DNA of 64,000 nucleotides from Pseudonocardia nigra. GTDB taxonomy: Bacteria > Actinomycetota > Actinomycetes > Mycobacteriales > Pseudonocardiaceae. Below are positions 35,661 through 44,732 of the stretch, piece by piece (the stretch's first letter is position 1; each line of letters opens with the position of its first letter). The translations under genes were made by a program, and so were the position numbers. The stretch covers positions 62,001-126,000 of the forward strand of contig NZ_JAHKRK010000002.1 of assembly GCF_019396355.1 (NCBI RefSeq), in the 5' to 3' direction. Below the pieces are notes generated by a model, which saw only the letters and a program-made list of their open reading frames with translations, was not told the origin of the DNA and made no database searches.

Positions 35661-36691
35661 TGTCGACGGTTGCCGAGCAGGCAGGCGGATCCCTCCCGAC
35701 GGCGAACAGCGACGTGCTCGAGGTCCGCGACCTGGTGAAGCACTTCCCCATCACCCGCGGCCTGCTGCGGCGCACGGTGGGCCACGTCCGCGCCGTCGAC
35801 GGCGTCTCGTTCCGGATCGGGGCAGGCGAGACGGTCGGGCTCGTCGGGGAGTCGGGCTCGGGGAAGTCGACGGTGGCGCGCCTGGTGCTGCGGCTGCTCG
35901 ACCGGACCAGCGGGAGCATCCGCTTCGAGGGCCGGGAGCTCACCGGGCTGCGGTCGCGGGAGATGATGCCGCTGCGGCGGCGGATGCAGATCATCTTCCA
36001 GGACCCGGTGAGCTCGTTCGACCCGCGCATGACGATCCTCGCGGTGATCAGCGAGCCGCTCGAGGCGCACGGCATGACCGACCGGCGGGTCAACCGCCGC
36101 CGCGCCGCGGAGTTGCTCGAGCTCGTCGGCCTCTCGGCCGGCGACCTCGACAAGTACCCCCACCAGTTCTCGGGCGGGCAGGCGCAGCGCATCGGGATCG
36201 CGCGGGCGCTGGCCACCGACCCGCGGCTGCTGGTCTGCGACGAGGCCGTGAGCGCGCTCGACGTCTCGGTGCAGGCGCAGGTGCTCAACCTGCTGCGGTC
36301 GCTGCAGCGCGAGCTCGGCCTGTCGTACCTGTTCATCGCGCACGACCTCAACGTGGTGCGCTACATCTCCGACCGGATCTGCGTGATGTACCTGGGCCAG
36401 GTCGTCGAGCAGGGCCCGGCCGACGCGCTGCTGGCGGACCCGCGCCACCCCTACACCCAGACGCTCGCCGCGGCGATCGCCTCCGCCGACCCCGCCGTGG
36501 CCCGCGCGGGCGGCCGCCACGTCGTGCGCGGCGAGATCCCCAGCCCGAGCGCTCCCCCGCCGGGCTGCCGGTTCCACACGCGCTGCCCGTCGGCGTTCGA
36601 CCTGTGCCGCACCACGGCGCCGGAGTCGGTCGCGGCGGGACCGGACCGCCTCGCGTCGTGCCACCTGCTGACGGGAGCCGACCGTGGCTGA
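35660..36691 (+). CDS. Oligopeptide/dipeptide ABC transporter ATPase (OppF/DppF-like)
   Basis: A 343-residue ATPase. Walker A GESGSGKS, signature FSGGQAQRIG, Walker B LLVCDEAVSALD (the usual Pro is Ala), H-loop IAHDLN, and the C-terminal GCRFHTRCPSAFDLC extension. It heterodimerises with the OppD-like subunit encoded just upstream. Its 3' end overlaps the start of the permease gene by eight bases. Confidence 0.93.
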   Translation: MSTVAEQAGGSLPTANSDVLEVRDLVKHFPITRGLLRRTVGHVRAVDGVSFRIGAGETVGLVGESGSGKSTVARLVLRLLDRTSGSIRFEGRELTGLRSREMMPLRRRMQIIFQDPVSSFDPRMTILAVISEPLEAHGMTDRRVNRRRAAELLELVGLSAGDLDKYPHQFSGGQAQRIGIARALATDPRLLVCDEAVSALDVSVQAQVLNLLRSLQRELGLSYLFIAHDLNVVRYISDRICVMYLGQVVEQGPADALLADPRHPYTQTLAAAIASADPAVARAGGRHVVRGEIPSPSAPPPGCRFHTRCPSAFDLCRTTAPESVAAGPDRLASCHLLTGADRG

Positions 36692-37631
36692 GTACGTCCT
36701 CCGGCGCGCGCTCTACGGCCTGCTCGTCGTCGCGCTCGTCACCGTGTTCGTGTTCCTCACGCTGCGGCTCATCCCCGGTGACGCCGTGCGGCTGCAGCTG
36801 GCCGACGCACCCGGCGTCAGCGAGGAGCAGGTGGCCGAGCTCGCCGCGCAGCTGGGCCTGGACCAGCCCCTGCTCACCCAGCTCGGCACGTTCGTCGCCG
36901 ACGCGTTCCGCGGCGACTTCGGCACGTCGTTCCAGAGCCAGGAACCGGTCACCGCGCTCATCGCCGAGCGGCTGCCGATCACGCTGCAGCTCGGGGTGAT
37001 GGCCATCCTCGTGAGCATCCTCGCCGGGGTGCCGCTCGGGCTGCTCGCGGCGATCCGGCAGAACAGCTGGCTCGACCAGAGCCTGCGGGTCGTGTCCGTC
37101 GCCGGGCTGTCGATCCCGAACTTCTGGCTGGGCCTGCTCCTGGTCACCTACCTCGCGCTGTGGTTCGGCTGGTCGCCGCCGCTGGTGTACCGCACCCCGA
37201 CCGAGGATCTCGGCAGCAACCTCGTGCACATGGCGCTGCCGGCGATCGCCCTGGGCGTGGCCGGCATGGCGGCGATCGCCCGGATGCTGCGCTCATCGCT
37301 GCTGGAGGTGCTGCGGTCGCCGTTCGTGCGCACCGTGCGGGCCAAGGGCGCATCGGAGCGCATCGTGTTCACCCACGCCGTGCGCAACTCGCTCGTGCCG
37401 GTGTTCACCCTGATCGGCCTGCAGGTCGGCGGCATCCTCGGCGGCACCGTCATCCTCGAGTCGATCTTCGCCATCCCCGGGATGGGCATGCTGATCTTCG
37501 AGTCGGTGCAGCTGCGGGACTACCCGGTCGTGCTGGGCTGCGTGGTCGTCTACGGCGCCGTGTTCGTGCTGGTCAACCTCGTGGTCGACCTGCTCTACGG
37601 CGTGATCGACCCGCGGATCCGGTACGCGTGA
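36684..37631 (+). CDS. ABC transporter permease (OppB/DppB-like)
   Basis: A 315-residue permease with six TM segments. The N-terminus YVLRRALYGLLVVALVTVFVF and LRLIPGD are typical of DppB; the EAA loop reads RTVRAKGASERIVFTHAVRNSLVPVF in two stretches. The C-terminus ends LVNLVVDLLYGVIDPRIRYA, another family signature. GTG 36684 lies inside the OppF-like gene, indicating coupling. Confidence 0.93.
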   Translation: MAEYVLRRALYGLLVVALVTVFVFLTLRLIPGDAVRLQLADAPGVSEEQVAELAAQLGLDQPLLTQLGTFVADAFRGDFGTSFQSQEPVTALIAERLPITLQLGVMAILVSILAGVPLGLLAAIRQNSWLDQSLRVVSVAGLSIPNFWLGLLLVTYLALWFGWSPPLVYRTPTEDLGSNLVHMALPAIALGVAGMAAIARMLRSSLLEVLRSPFVRTVRAKGASERIVFTHAVRNSLVPVFTLIGLQVGGILGGTVILESIFAIPGMGMLIFESVQLRDYPVVLGCVVVYGAVFVLVNLVVDLLYGVIDPRIRYA

Positions 37632-37646
37632 GGAGGGAGACCGATC

Positions 37647-38555
37647 ATGAGTGAGCTCGGACTCGCCGGCCGCGCACCCGCGGCCGCCGCCCCCGTCGGA
37701 CGTCGCAGGACGGGCAACCGCAGCCTGGGCAGGCTGGTGCGCACGCAGCCGCTGGGCGCGGTGGCACTCGCCCTGATCACCCTGTTCGTGCTGGCGGCGA
37801 TCCTCGCCCCGGTGATCGCGCCCTACGACCCGGTGGCCCAGCAGCGCGAGCACTTCCTGCAGCTGCCGAACGCGCAGTTCCTCATGGGCACCGACGACCT
37901 CGGCCGCGACATCTTCAGCCGCGTGCTCTACGGGGCCCGCACCTCGCTGCTGGTCTCGGTGGCGACGCTCGCCGCGGGCGGCGCCGCCGGGATCGCGATC
38001 GGGGTGCTGTCGGGCTACTTCGGCGGCAGCTGGATCGACACCGCACTGCAGCGGGTGATGGACACCCTGATGGCCATTCCCGGGATCGTGCTGCTGCTGT
38101 TCATCGCCGCGCTGCTCGGCCCGAGCGTGCGGAACACGATCATCGCGCTGAGCCTGCTCGTCATCCCCTCGTTCAACCGCGTGGCCCGTGGCGAGATGCT
38201 GCGGATCCGCGAGGAGCTCTACATCGAGTCGGCGAAGGCCAGCGGCTGCAGCACGTGGCGCATCCTGCGCCGGCACGGCCTGCCCAACCTCATGGCCCCG
38301 CTGCTCGTCGTGACGAGCCTGCTGTTCGCCATCGTCATCATCGCCGAGTCCGCACTGAGCTTCCTCGGGATCGGCACCCCGCCGCCCACCCCCTCCTGGG
38401 GCGCCATGCTCAGCGAGGGCTCGCGGTACATGGAGATCGCCCCGTGGATGGTCGTGTTCCCCGGCGGCGTCCTCACCGTGGCCGTCCTCGCCTTCAACCT
38501 GCTCGGCGACGCGCTGCGCGACTTCTTCGACCCGAAGCAAGGCCCCAGGAAGTAA
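37647..38555 (+). CDS. ABC transporter permease (OppC/DppC-like)
   Basis: A 302-residue permease: conserved N-terminal PYDPVAQ, FLMGTDDLGRDIFSRVLYGARTSL in two stretches, and the EAA loop YIESAKASGCSTWRILRRHGLPN; the family end FFDPKQGPRK is complete. AGGAGGGAGA lies upstream of ATG 37647. It pairs with the OppB-like permease 15 bases upstream. Confidence 0.93.
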   Translation: MSELGLAGRAPAAAAPVGRRRTGNRSLGRLVRTQPLGAVALALITLFVLAAILAPVIAPYDPVAQQREHFLQLPNAQFLMGTDDLGRDIFSRVLYGARTSLLVSVATLAAGGAAGIAIGVLSGYFGGSWIDTALQRVMDTLMAIPGIVLLLFIAALLGPSVRNTIIALSLLVIPSFNRVARGEMLRIREELYIESAKASGCSTWRILRRHGLPNLMAPLLVVTSLLFAIVIIAESALSFLGIGTPPPTPSWGAMLSEGSRYMEIAPWMVVFPGGVLTVAVLAFNLLGDALRDFFDPKQGPRK

Positions 38556-38588
38556 GTCCCCCGACTCCGCTGAGCACCAGGAGCCCAG

Positions 38589-40229
38589 ATGAGGACCCGT
38601 CTCCAGCTCGTCGTCACGCTCATCGCCGTGGCGCTGCTCGGCAGCGCCTGCTTCTCACCACCGGGAGGGGAGCCCGCACTGTCCGGGGCCGCTCCGCAGC
38701 AGGACGCCGGCCCGCCGCAGCCGGGCGGGATCTTCCGCTATGCGCTGCCGTCGGACGCCCGCTCCCTCGACCCGCACGCCCAGTCGTCGTTCAACACCCA
38801 CGTCGCGGTCGGCGCCACCTACAGCAAGCTGGTCGACTACAAGACCGGCCCCGACATCCCCTACGGCTCCTCCGAGCTGGAGGGCGATCTCGCCGAGAGC
38901 TGGGAGACCTCGGAGGACGGGCGCACCTGGACGTTCCAGCTGCGTGAAGGCGTCCGGTTCCACGACGTGGCGCCGGTCAACGGGCGCGAGTTCACCGCCG
39001 ACGACGTGCTGTGCACCATGCAGCGCATCCGGGAGCTGCCCGGGCACCAGCTCAACCTGATCAGCATGGTGGAGGAGATCACCGCTCCCGACCCCTACAC
39101 CGTGGAGTTCCGGCTGAGCGAGCCGTACGCGGAGTTCGACACCAACCTGGCCAACCACTTCATGTGGATCCTGCCGTGTGAGGCGACCCGCGGGGAGTTC
39201 GACGTCTCCACGCAGGCCATCGGGACCGGCCCGTTCGTCCTCGAGACGTGGGAGCGCGACCGCGAGCGCGTGCTCACCGCCCACCCGAACTACTACGAGG
39301 AGGGCAAGCCCTACCTGGACGGCATGCACGTCTCGATCGTGCCGGACCAGGCCGCGGCCATTGCGGCGCTGCGCACCGGCCAGATCGACTTCCTCAGCGC
39401 GCTGTCGACGGACAAGGCGCAGGTCGAGCGGCTCCTCGCGGAGAACCCGGGGCTCTTCCTCCGGGAGGAGCAGGGCCTGACCCAGGTGCGGATCTACATG
39501 AACCAGGAGGCCGAGCCGTTCGACGACCCGCGGGTGCGTCGCGCCGTCGCGCTGGCCATCGACCGGGAGGGGATGATGTCGGCGATCCGCTCCGGTGGCT
39601 CCCTCACCGGCCCGGTGACGCCCACGCTGTTCGGCGGGCTCCCCGCGGAGCGCAGCGCGGAGCTGCAGCCCTACGACCCGGAGCGGGCCAAGCAACTGCT
39701 GGCCGAGGCCGGCTTCCCCGACGGGTTCAGCGTCCGGATGATCCTCACCGACGGCTACGGCGAGACGGTCGTGCGCGAGGCCCAGTGGGCGCAGCAGGAC
39801 CTCGCCAAGGTCGGCATCCAGGTCGAGCTGGACGTGCAGGACTATGCCACGTACTTCACCGAGAGCTGGGCGAAGCAGAACTACCAGCTGGGCTTCGGCC
39901 TGCAGACCCCGATGCTGTCGGCCGACGAGTTCCTCAGCACCGAGTGGGCCTCCGACGGGGCCCGCAACTGGTACGGCATCAACGACCCCGAACTCGACCG
40001 CATGATCACCGAGCAGCGGGGCATGCTCGACGAGGCCGCGCGGGAGCAGGCGCTGCTCGACATCCAGCGCTACATCGTCGAGAACGTCTCCAACCCGGTG
40101 CCGCTCTACGTCTACGACAGCCAGACGCTCACGGCACCGCACGTGCACGGGGCCTACCCGCACCCGGAGTACGGCCAGCGGGACATGCGCAATGTGTGGC
40201 TCGGACCGGAGGCACCCGGCCGGGAGTGA
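38589..40229 (+). CDS. Family 5 extracellular solute-binding lipoprotein
   Basis: A 546-residue lipoprotein. The signal peptide ends in the lipobox LGSAC (Cys about residue 21). The SBP_5 fold is clear: DARSLDPHAQSSF, LAESWETSEDGRTWTF, FHDVAPVNGREFTADDV, AYPHPEYGQRD. The family binds peptides but also nickel, glycosides, sterol-like or acidic compounds. Co-regulation with acyl-CoA genes through operator D suggests that its ligand is the acid, or a conjugate of it, broken down by those genes. That link is inference. Confidence 0.93.
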   Translation: MRTRLQLVVTLIAVALLGSACFSPPGGEPALSGAAPQQDAGPPQPGGIFRYALPSDARSLDPHAQSSFNTHVAVGATYSKLVDYKTGPDIPYGSSELEGDLAESWETSEDGRTWTFQLREGVRFHDVAPVNGREFTADDVLCTMQRIRELPGHQLNLISMVEEITAPDPYTVEFRLSEPYAEFDTNLANHFMWILPCEATRGEFDVSTQAIGTGPFVLETWERDRERVLTAHPNYYEEGKPYLDGMHVSIVPDQAAAIAALRTGQIDFLSALSTDKAQVERLLAENPGLFLREEQGLTQVRIYMNQEAEPFDDPRVRRAVALAIDREGMMSAIRSGGSLTGPVTPTLFGGLPAERSAELQPYDPERAKQLLAEAGFPDGFSVRMILTDGYGETVVREAQWAQQDLAKVGIQVELDVQDYATYFTESWAKQNYQLGFGLQTPMLSADEFLSTEWASDGARNWYGINDPELDRMITEQRGMLDEAAREQALLDIQRYIVENVSNPVPLYVYDSQTLTAPHVHGAYPHPEYGQRDMRNVWLGPEAPGRE

Positions 40230-40280
40230 GGGCAGCGGGGGCCCGCAGCACCGACCGCGGTGCTGCGGGCCCCTTCGCCG

Positions 40281-41510
40281 TCAGGGCGGCGAATGGGCAC
40301 GCGACACCCGGCGCACCCACGTGTCGGGAGGGAGGTCCTCCCGGAGTCTGACGCCGTGGCCCGGCTCGCCACCGGGCGAGATGTGGCCGTCCTCGACGAC
40401 CGGCACCCCGACGACGAGCTCGCGGTACCAGGTGCGGAGGAACGCGCGCACCGTCTCCTGGACGAGCCCGTTCGGCTGGCTGGTCACGAGGTGGGTCGAG
40501 CAGGCCAGCGTGACCGGGCCGGTGCAGTCGTGCGGGGCGACGGGGACCGCGTAGGCGTCGGCCATCGTGGCGATCTTGCGGGCCTCGGTCAGGCCGCCGG
40601 TCCACTGGAGGTCCATCGTGGCGACGTCGACGGCTCCGGACTCGAGCAGCGGCTGGAACCCGCGCCTGCCGACGCAGGTCTCGCCGGTGGCGATCGGCAG
40701 GTCGACGTTCGCGGCGAGCCGGGCGAAGGCGTCGGTGGCGTCGGACCGGAGCGGGTCCTCCACCCAGTAGGGCTGGTACGGGACGAGTGCCTGCATGATC
40801 TTCTCGGCGGCCGGGCGGTGCCACAGGCCGTGCAGCTCGATCATGAGTGACATCCCGAGCCCGACCTCCTCGCGGACCGCCTCCACGATGCCGATGGCCT
40901 CGGCGAGCGCGTCGGCGGAGATGTCCGTGCCGTTGGTGCGCTCGGCCTCCAGGTCGAACGGCCAGATCTTCATGCCGCGGATGCCTTCGTCCCACAGCGA
41001 CCGGGCGAGCTCACGCGGCCTCCGGAGGAAGCCGTCGAGATCCTCCAGGTTCTCGGTGGGCGGCAGCTGCGCCGACGACCCCTGGTCCGGGAGCAGCCCC
41101 CAGTTGTCGGACGACTGGCGTGCGGCGTCGCGGATGTAGCCCAAGCCGGCACAGGTGTTGTAGACGGGCATCGGCGTGCGGACGGGCCCACCCAGCAGCC
41201 GGGTGAGCGGCAGCCCGGCGGCCTTGCCGAGCAGGTCCCACAGCGCGAAGTCGATCGCGCCGTTCCCGCGGGTCTCGGCTCCCGCTCCCTGGAAGCCCAT
41301 GTAGGGGGTGAGGGTCCGCGCGCAGAGCTCCGGCGACACGTCCGGCATCGCAAACAGGACCTCGGCCGTCTCGTGCAGGTAGGCGTCCACGGCGGGGACG
41401 CCGTTGAACGCCTCACCGAGCCCGACCAGGCCGTCGTCGGTCCGCAGCTCGACGAAGAGCAGGTTGGGGTGCATCGGTGTGCGGACGGTCTCCAGCTCGA
41501 CGATCCTCAC
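40281..41510 (-). CDS. Enolase-superfamily enzyme (mandelate racemase/muconate lactonizing type)
   Basis: A 409-residue enolase-superfamily protein. The N-terminal capping domain is followed by the barrel with GMKIWPFD (Lys/acid region), MIELHGLWHRP, YWVEDPL, ATGETCVGRRGF and APHDCTGPV, which supply metal ligands and the His/Asp base. Such enzymes dehydrate sugar acids or racemise hydroxy acids; the substrate is not evident. GTG 41510 is preferred, with GGGAG upstream. It is divergent from the Nramp-fold transporter (194 bases apart), which may import its substrate. Confidence 0.88.
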   Translation of the reverse strand: MRIVELETVRTPMHPNLLFVELRTDDGLVGLGEAFNGVPAVDAYLHETAEVLFAMPDVSPELCARTLTPYMGFQGAGAETRGNGAIDFALWDLLGKAAGLPLTRLLGGPVRTPMPVYNTCAGLGYIRDAARQSSDNWGLLPDQGSSAQLPPTENLEDLDGFLRRPRELARSLWDEGIRGMKIWPFDLEAERTNGTDISADALAEAIGIVEAVREEVGLGMSLMIELHGLWHRPAAEKIMQALVPYQPYWVEDPLRSDATDAFARLAANVDLPIATGETCVGRRGFQPLLESGAVDVATMDLQWTGGLTEARKIATMADAYAVPVAPHDCTGPVTLACSTHLVTSQPNGLVQETVRAFLRTWYRELVVGVPVVEDGHISPGGEPGHGVRLREDLPPDTWVRRVSRAHSPP

Positions 41511-41703
41511 GGCGTTCGCTCCCTCTGTCGGCCCGATCGGGGTTTGCCCGATCGTGACCGTGTCATGCCGGCCCGGTGTTGACGGCCCGGCGCGCGAGCC
41601 CTTGACTGACGTGCATCGTCCGGGGTGGCACAAGGTCACACGCAAAGCCGCTGCCGGCCGCCGTGACGCGCCGACCCGGCTTTTGCGGGAGGGACAGGGA
41701 CCG

Positions 41704-43233
41704 ATGGCGACACCGACGAACCCGAATGCCGGCCGGAGCGGCTTCGCGCTGCCCAGCAAACATCTTCCCGCGGTCGCGGTCCGGGACCTGCCCGAGCCAC
41801 CCGTGCAGACCTGGAAGATCATCGGACCCGGTGTCGTCGGCGCCGGGATCGGGCTGGCGTCCGGCGAGTTCATCCTCTGGCCCTACATCGCCTCACAGAT
41901 CGGCCTGGTCTTCCTCTGGGGCGCAGCGGTGGGCGTGCTGACCCAGTGGTTCATCAACATGGAGATCGAGCGCTACACCCTCGCCACCGGCGAGACCGCG
42001 CTGACCGGGTTCAGCCGGATGTGGCGGCACTGGGGCCTCGTCTTCGTGGTGATGACCTACTTCGCGAACCTGTGGCCCGGCTGGGCGACGAGCTCCGCGG
42101 CGTTGTTCACCTACCTCTTCGGCGGCGGCGACGTCAACCTCATCGCGATCGTCATGCTGCTCGTGATCGGGGCGGCGCTGACGCTCGCGCCGGTGGTCTA
42201 CATCGTGGTCGAGCGCGTGATCTTCCTGAAGGTCGCGGCGATCGTCGTGTTCGTCGTCATCGCCGCCGTCTTCGCCATCACCGCCGCCACCTGGCAGAGC
42301 CTGCCGAGCGCCGTGACGAGCTTCGGTCAGGTACCGGCCGAGGAGCTCGGGTTCGCACTCGTGCTCGGGGCCGTCGTCTTCGCCGGAGCCGGCGGCGGGC
42401 AGAACCTGTGTCAGAGCAACTGGATCCGCGACAAGGGCTTCGGCATGGGCGCCCACATCCCGCGGCTGGTGAGCCCCGTGACGGGTCAGGAGGAGGCGGC
42501 TCCCTCGACCGGCTTCGTGTTCGAGACCGACGAGGAGAACCTCTCGCGGTGGCGCCGCTGGTGGCGGTTCGCCAACTGGGAGCAGATGCTCACGGTCCCG
42601 GTCATCACGGTGTTCACGATCGCGTTCATGTCGATGCTCGCCGCGTCCACCGTGTTCGGCCGCGACGACGTCCCCAACGGCATCGGCTTCCTCGACATCG
42701 AGGCGCAGGTGCTCGGTGACACCGTGGGTCCCTGGTTCGGGGCGCTCTTCCTCGTCATCGGCGCCTTCTCCCTCCTCGCGGCCGCCATGGGCATCGTCGA
42801 CTACACCAGCAGGCTCGCGGCCGACCAGCTCAAGACCTCGTACCTGCGCAACTCCACGATCAGCGAGAGCAAGATCTACTTCGCGCTGGTGTGGGGCCTG
42901 GTGCTGATCGGGATCGTCGTGCTCCTGGCCGGCCTCGACCAGCCGCTCGTCCTGCTGGTGATCTCGGCCTGCGTCGGTGGCGGGATGATGTTCATCTACT
43001 CGATCCTGCTGCTGGTCCTCAACCGGCGGGCGTTGCCCGCGCCACTGAAGATCCGCTCCTACCGGATCGCCGCACTGGTGTGGTCCATCCTGCTGTTCGG
43101 CGTGCTGTCGGTCATCACGGTGATCGAGCAGGGGCAGAAGCTGGCGGGTAGCTGGCCACGGCTCAGGTGGCCGCGGTGCGGAAGCCGCAGTTCCCGCTGC
43201 TCGACCCGGGCGTGTTCGCGCTGCGGGCGCTGA
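41704..43233 (+). CDS. Nramp-fold transporter lacking metal-site motifs (first)
   Basis: A 509-residue polytopic protein of the Nramp/NRAMP-like superfamily, starting at ATG 41704 after GGGAGGGACAGGG. TM1 reads GPGVVGAGIGLASGEFIL where metal transporters have D-P-G-N, and TM6 reads FAGAGGGQNLCQSN where they have M-P-H. Loss of both metal-site motifs argues against a manganese/iron transporter. A hydrophilic loop of about 50 residues follows TM6. The last about 24 residues (from SWPRLRW) look like non-family sequence, Arg/Cys-rich, and are encoded antisense to the end of the FGE gene; the original stop may have been lost. A homologue is at 59657. Confidence 0.85.
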   Translation: MATPTNPNAGRSGFALPSKHLPAVAVRDLPEPPVQTWKIIGPGVVGAGIGLASGEFILWPYIASQIGLVFLWGAAVGVLTQWFINMEIERYTLATGETALTGFSRMWRHWGLVFVVMTYFANLWPGWATSSAALFTYLFGGGDVNLIAIVMLLVIGAALTLAPVVYIVVERVIFLKVAAIVVFVVIAAVFAITAATWQSLPSAVTSFGQVPAEELGFALVLGAVVFAGAGGGQNLCQSNWIRDKGFGMGAHIPRLVSPVTGQEEAAPSTGFVFETDEENLSRWRRWWRFANWEQMLTVPVITVFTIAFMSMLAASTVFGRDDVPNGIGFLDIEAQVLGDTVGPWFGALFLVIGAFSLLAAAMGIVDYTSRLAADQLKTSYLRNSTISESKIYFALVWGLVLIGIVVLLAGLDQPLVLLVISACVGGGMMFIYSILLLVLNRRALPAPLKIRSYRIAALVWSILLFGVLSVITVIEQGQKLAGSWPRLRWPRCGSRSSRCSTRACSRCGR

Positions 43234-44086
43234 CCCGGTAGCGGTGGCAGTAGGAGTCGTGGCACAGGTACGAGCCGCCGCGCATGACGCGGCGCTCCCC
43301 CGTCGACGGCCCCGGTGGCGCCGACCGGGGTGACTCCGCGTAGTAGGTCGGGGAGAACCGGTCTGCACACCACTCCCAGACGTTGCCGCTCGCGCCGTGC
43401 AGGTCGTAGCCGTTGGGCGGGTAGCTGTCGGCGGGCGCGGTGGCGAACCACCCGTCCTCGCCGGTGTTGCGGGTGGGGAACCGGCCCTGCCAGATGTTGC
43501 AGTGCCACTGCCCGTCGGGGGTGAGCTCGTCGCCCCAGGGGAAGCGGCGCCCGGCGGCCCCGCCGCGGGCTGCGTACTCCCATTCGGCCTCCGTCGGCAG
43601 CCTCCGGCCCGCCCACGTGCAGTAGGCCATGGCGTCGTGCCAGGAGACGTGGACGACGGGGTGGTCGTCCAGCCCGGTGGGGTCGGTGAGCGGGCCGTAG
43701 GGACGCCGCCAGCCCGCGCCCGCCACCTCCAGCCACCACGGGGCCGCCGGTGACGCGCCGAGCACGTGCTCGCGCCGGGCCGCGACCGCGAGGTGGAACA
43801 CCGCGGACGAGCCGGCCCGTTCGGCCTCGGTCCGGTAGCCGGTGTCGGCGACGAACGACGCGAACGCCGCCACCGTGACCGGCGTGCGGTCGATCCGGAA
43901 CGCGGGCAGTTCGACCTCGTGCACCGGCGTCTCGCCGTCGGCCGGGTAGCCCTCGCAGAAATGGTCGCCCATCGCGAAGACCCCGGCCGGAACGGCCACG
44001 TCGTCGTGCACCGGGGGCCGGGCCGCCGGCCGCACCGGCGCGGGATCGGGCATGCCGGCGCGGGTACCGCCACAGCACTCCCCCAT
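43163..44086 (-). CDS. Formylglycine-generating enzyme (sulfatase-modifying factor)
   Basis: A 307-residue FGE-sulfatase fold protein. Characteristic motifs: PVHEVELPAFRIDRTPVT, HPVVHVSWHDAMAYCTWAG, RLPTEAEWEYAARGG, NVWEWC, and the copper-binding pair in LCHDSYCHRYRV (C275, C280). It converts the Cys of a sulfatase CxPxR motif to formylglycine using oxygen. ATG 44086 has a near-perfect AGGAGGTGA. It is divergent from the PadR-sulfatase operon, whose sulfatase carries the target motif, so its substrate is encoded next door. The 3' end overlaps the transporter gene by 71 bases. Confidence 0.93.
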   Translation of the reverse strand: MGECCGGTRAGMPDPAPVRPAARPPVHDDVAVPAGVFAMGDHFCEGYPADGETPVHEVELPAFRIDRTPVTVAAFASFVADTGYRTEAERAGSSAVFHLAVAARREHVLGASPAAPWWLEVAGAGWRRPYGPLTDPTGLDDHPVVHVSWHDAMAYCTWAGRRLPTEAEWEYAARGGAAGRRFPWGDELTPDGQWHCNIWQGRFPTRNTGEDGWFATAPADSYPPNGYDLHGASGNVWEWCADRFSPTYYAESPRSAPPGPSTGERRVMRGGSYLCHDSYCHRYRVSARSANTPGSSSGNCGFRTAAT

Positions 44087-44099
44087 GCCCGTCACCTCC

Positions 44100-44145
44100 T
44101 TGACAAGCGGCTCGAGCAGACCGTACAACACTTTTCACCTAGGTG
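44100..44145 (+). promoter_or_regulatory. Promoter and palindrome before the PadR-sulfatase operon
   Basis: TTGACA at 44100-44105 and TACAAC at 44124-44129 are 18 bases apart and form a plausible promoter. A perfect palindrome CACCTAGGTG follows at 44136-44145, near the expected transcription start, and is a candidate PadR site although PadR sites are often ATGT-N8-ACAT. Confidence 0.45.
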
Positions 44146-44168
44146 CAGATTCACATAGGAGTGGACGG

Positions 44169-44732
44169 TTGAAGTTCGAGCACGTGCTGTTGGGCCTGCT
44201 CTCCATGCGCCCGTACAGCGGTTACGCGATCCGGCAGTGGCTGGAGACCGAGGGCCGGTTCCTGCGCTCGCGGGTGCACCTGAGCCAGATCTACCGGCTG
44301 CTCGGCCGGATGGTCGACGACGGGTGGGTCGAGTTCGAGGTCGACCCGCGGGAGGGCAGGCCGGACGCGAAGGTGTACCGGCTCACCACGGAGGGCCGTC
44401 GCGTGCTCCTGGAGTGGGTGCGGGGCCCGTACGAGCCGACGAGCCGGTTTTCCGACCCGGACTTCAGCGCGCGCTTCCTGTTCACGGCGGCGCTGGACCG
44501 GGACGCCGCGATCGAGCTGGTGAAGACCGAGCTGGTCTACCGGCGCAACCAGGTGGCCGGGAGCCGCGGCCGCGACCTTACGGTGCACCTCGAGGACCCG
44601 ATCCCCGAGCTCGACCCGGAGCGCACGCAGCTCGCCGTCGACCTGACCCACGGCTACGGCCGCGACGCCGTCGACCACTGGATGGACTGGCTCGAGTCGA
44701 CGCTGCGGCGTCTGGAAGGGGACGGCGCCTGA
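44169..44732 (+). CDS. PadR family transcriptional regulator
   Basis: A 187-residue PadR protein: FEHVLLGLLSMRPYSGYAIRQWL then VHLSQIYRLLGRMVDDGWV and GRPDAKVYRLTTEGR, the winged helix of the family, plus a C-terminal dimerisation helix region. The start is taken as TTG 44169 (reading K-F-E-H-V next) with AGGAG eight bases upstream. It is the first gene of the sulfatase operon, its TGA overlapping the sulfatase ATG. Probably an autorepressor that also controls FGE and sulfatase. Confidence 0.88.
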   Translation: MKFEHVLLGLLSMRPYSGYAIRQWLETEGRFLRSRVHLSQIYRLLGRMVDDGWVEFEVDPREGRPDAKVYRLTTEGRRVLLEWVRGPYEPTSRFSDPDFSARFLFTAALDRDAAIELVKTELVYRRNQVAGSRGRDLTVHLEDPIPELDPERTQLAVDLTHGYGRDAVDHWMDWLESTLRRLEGDGA

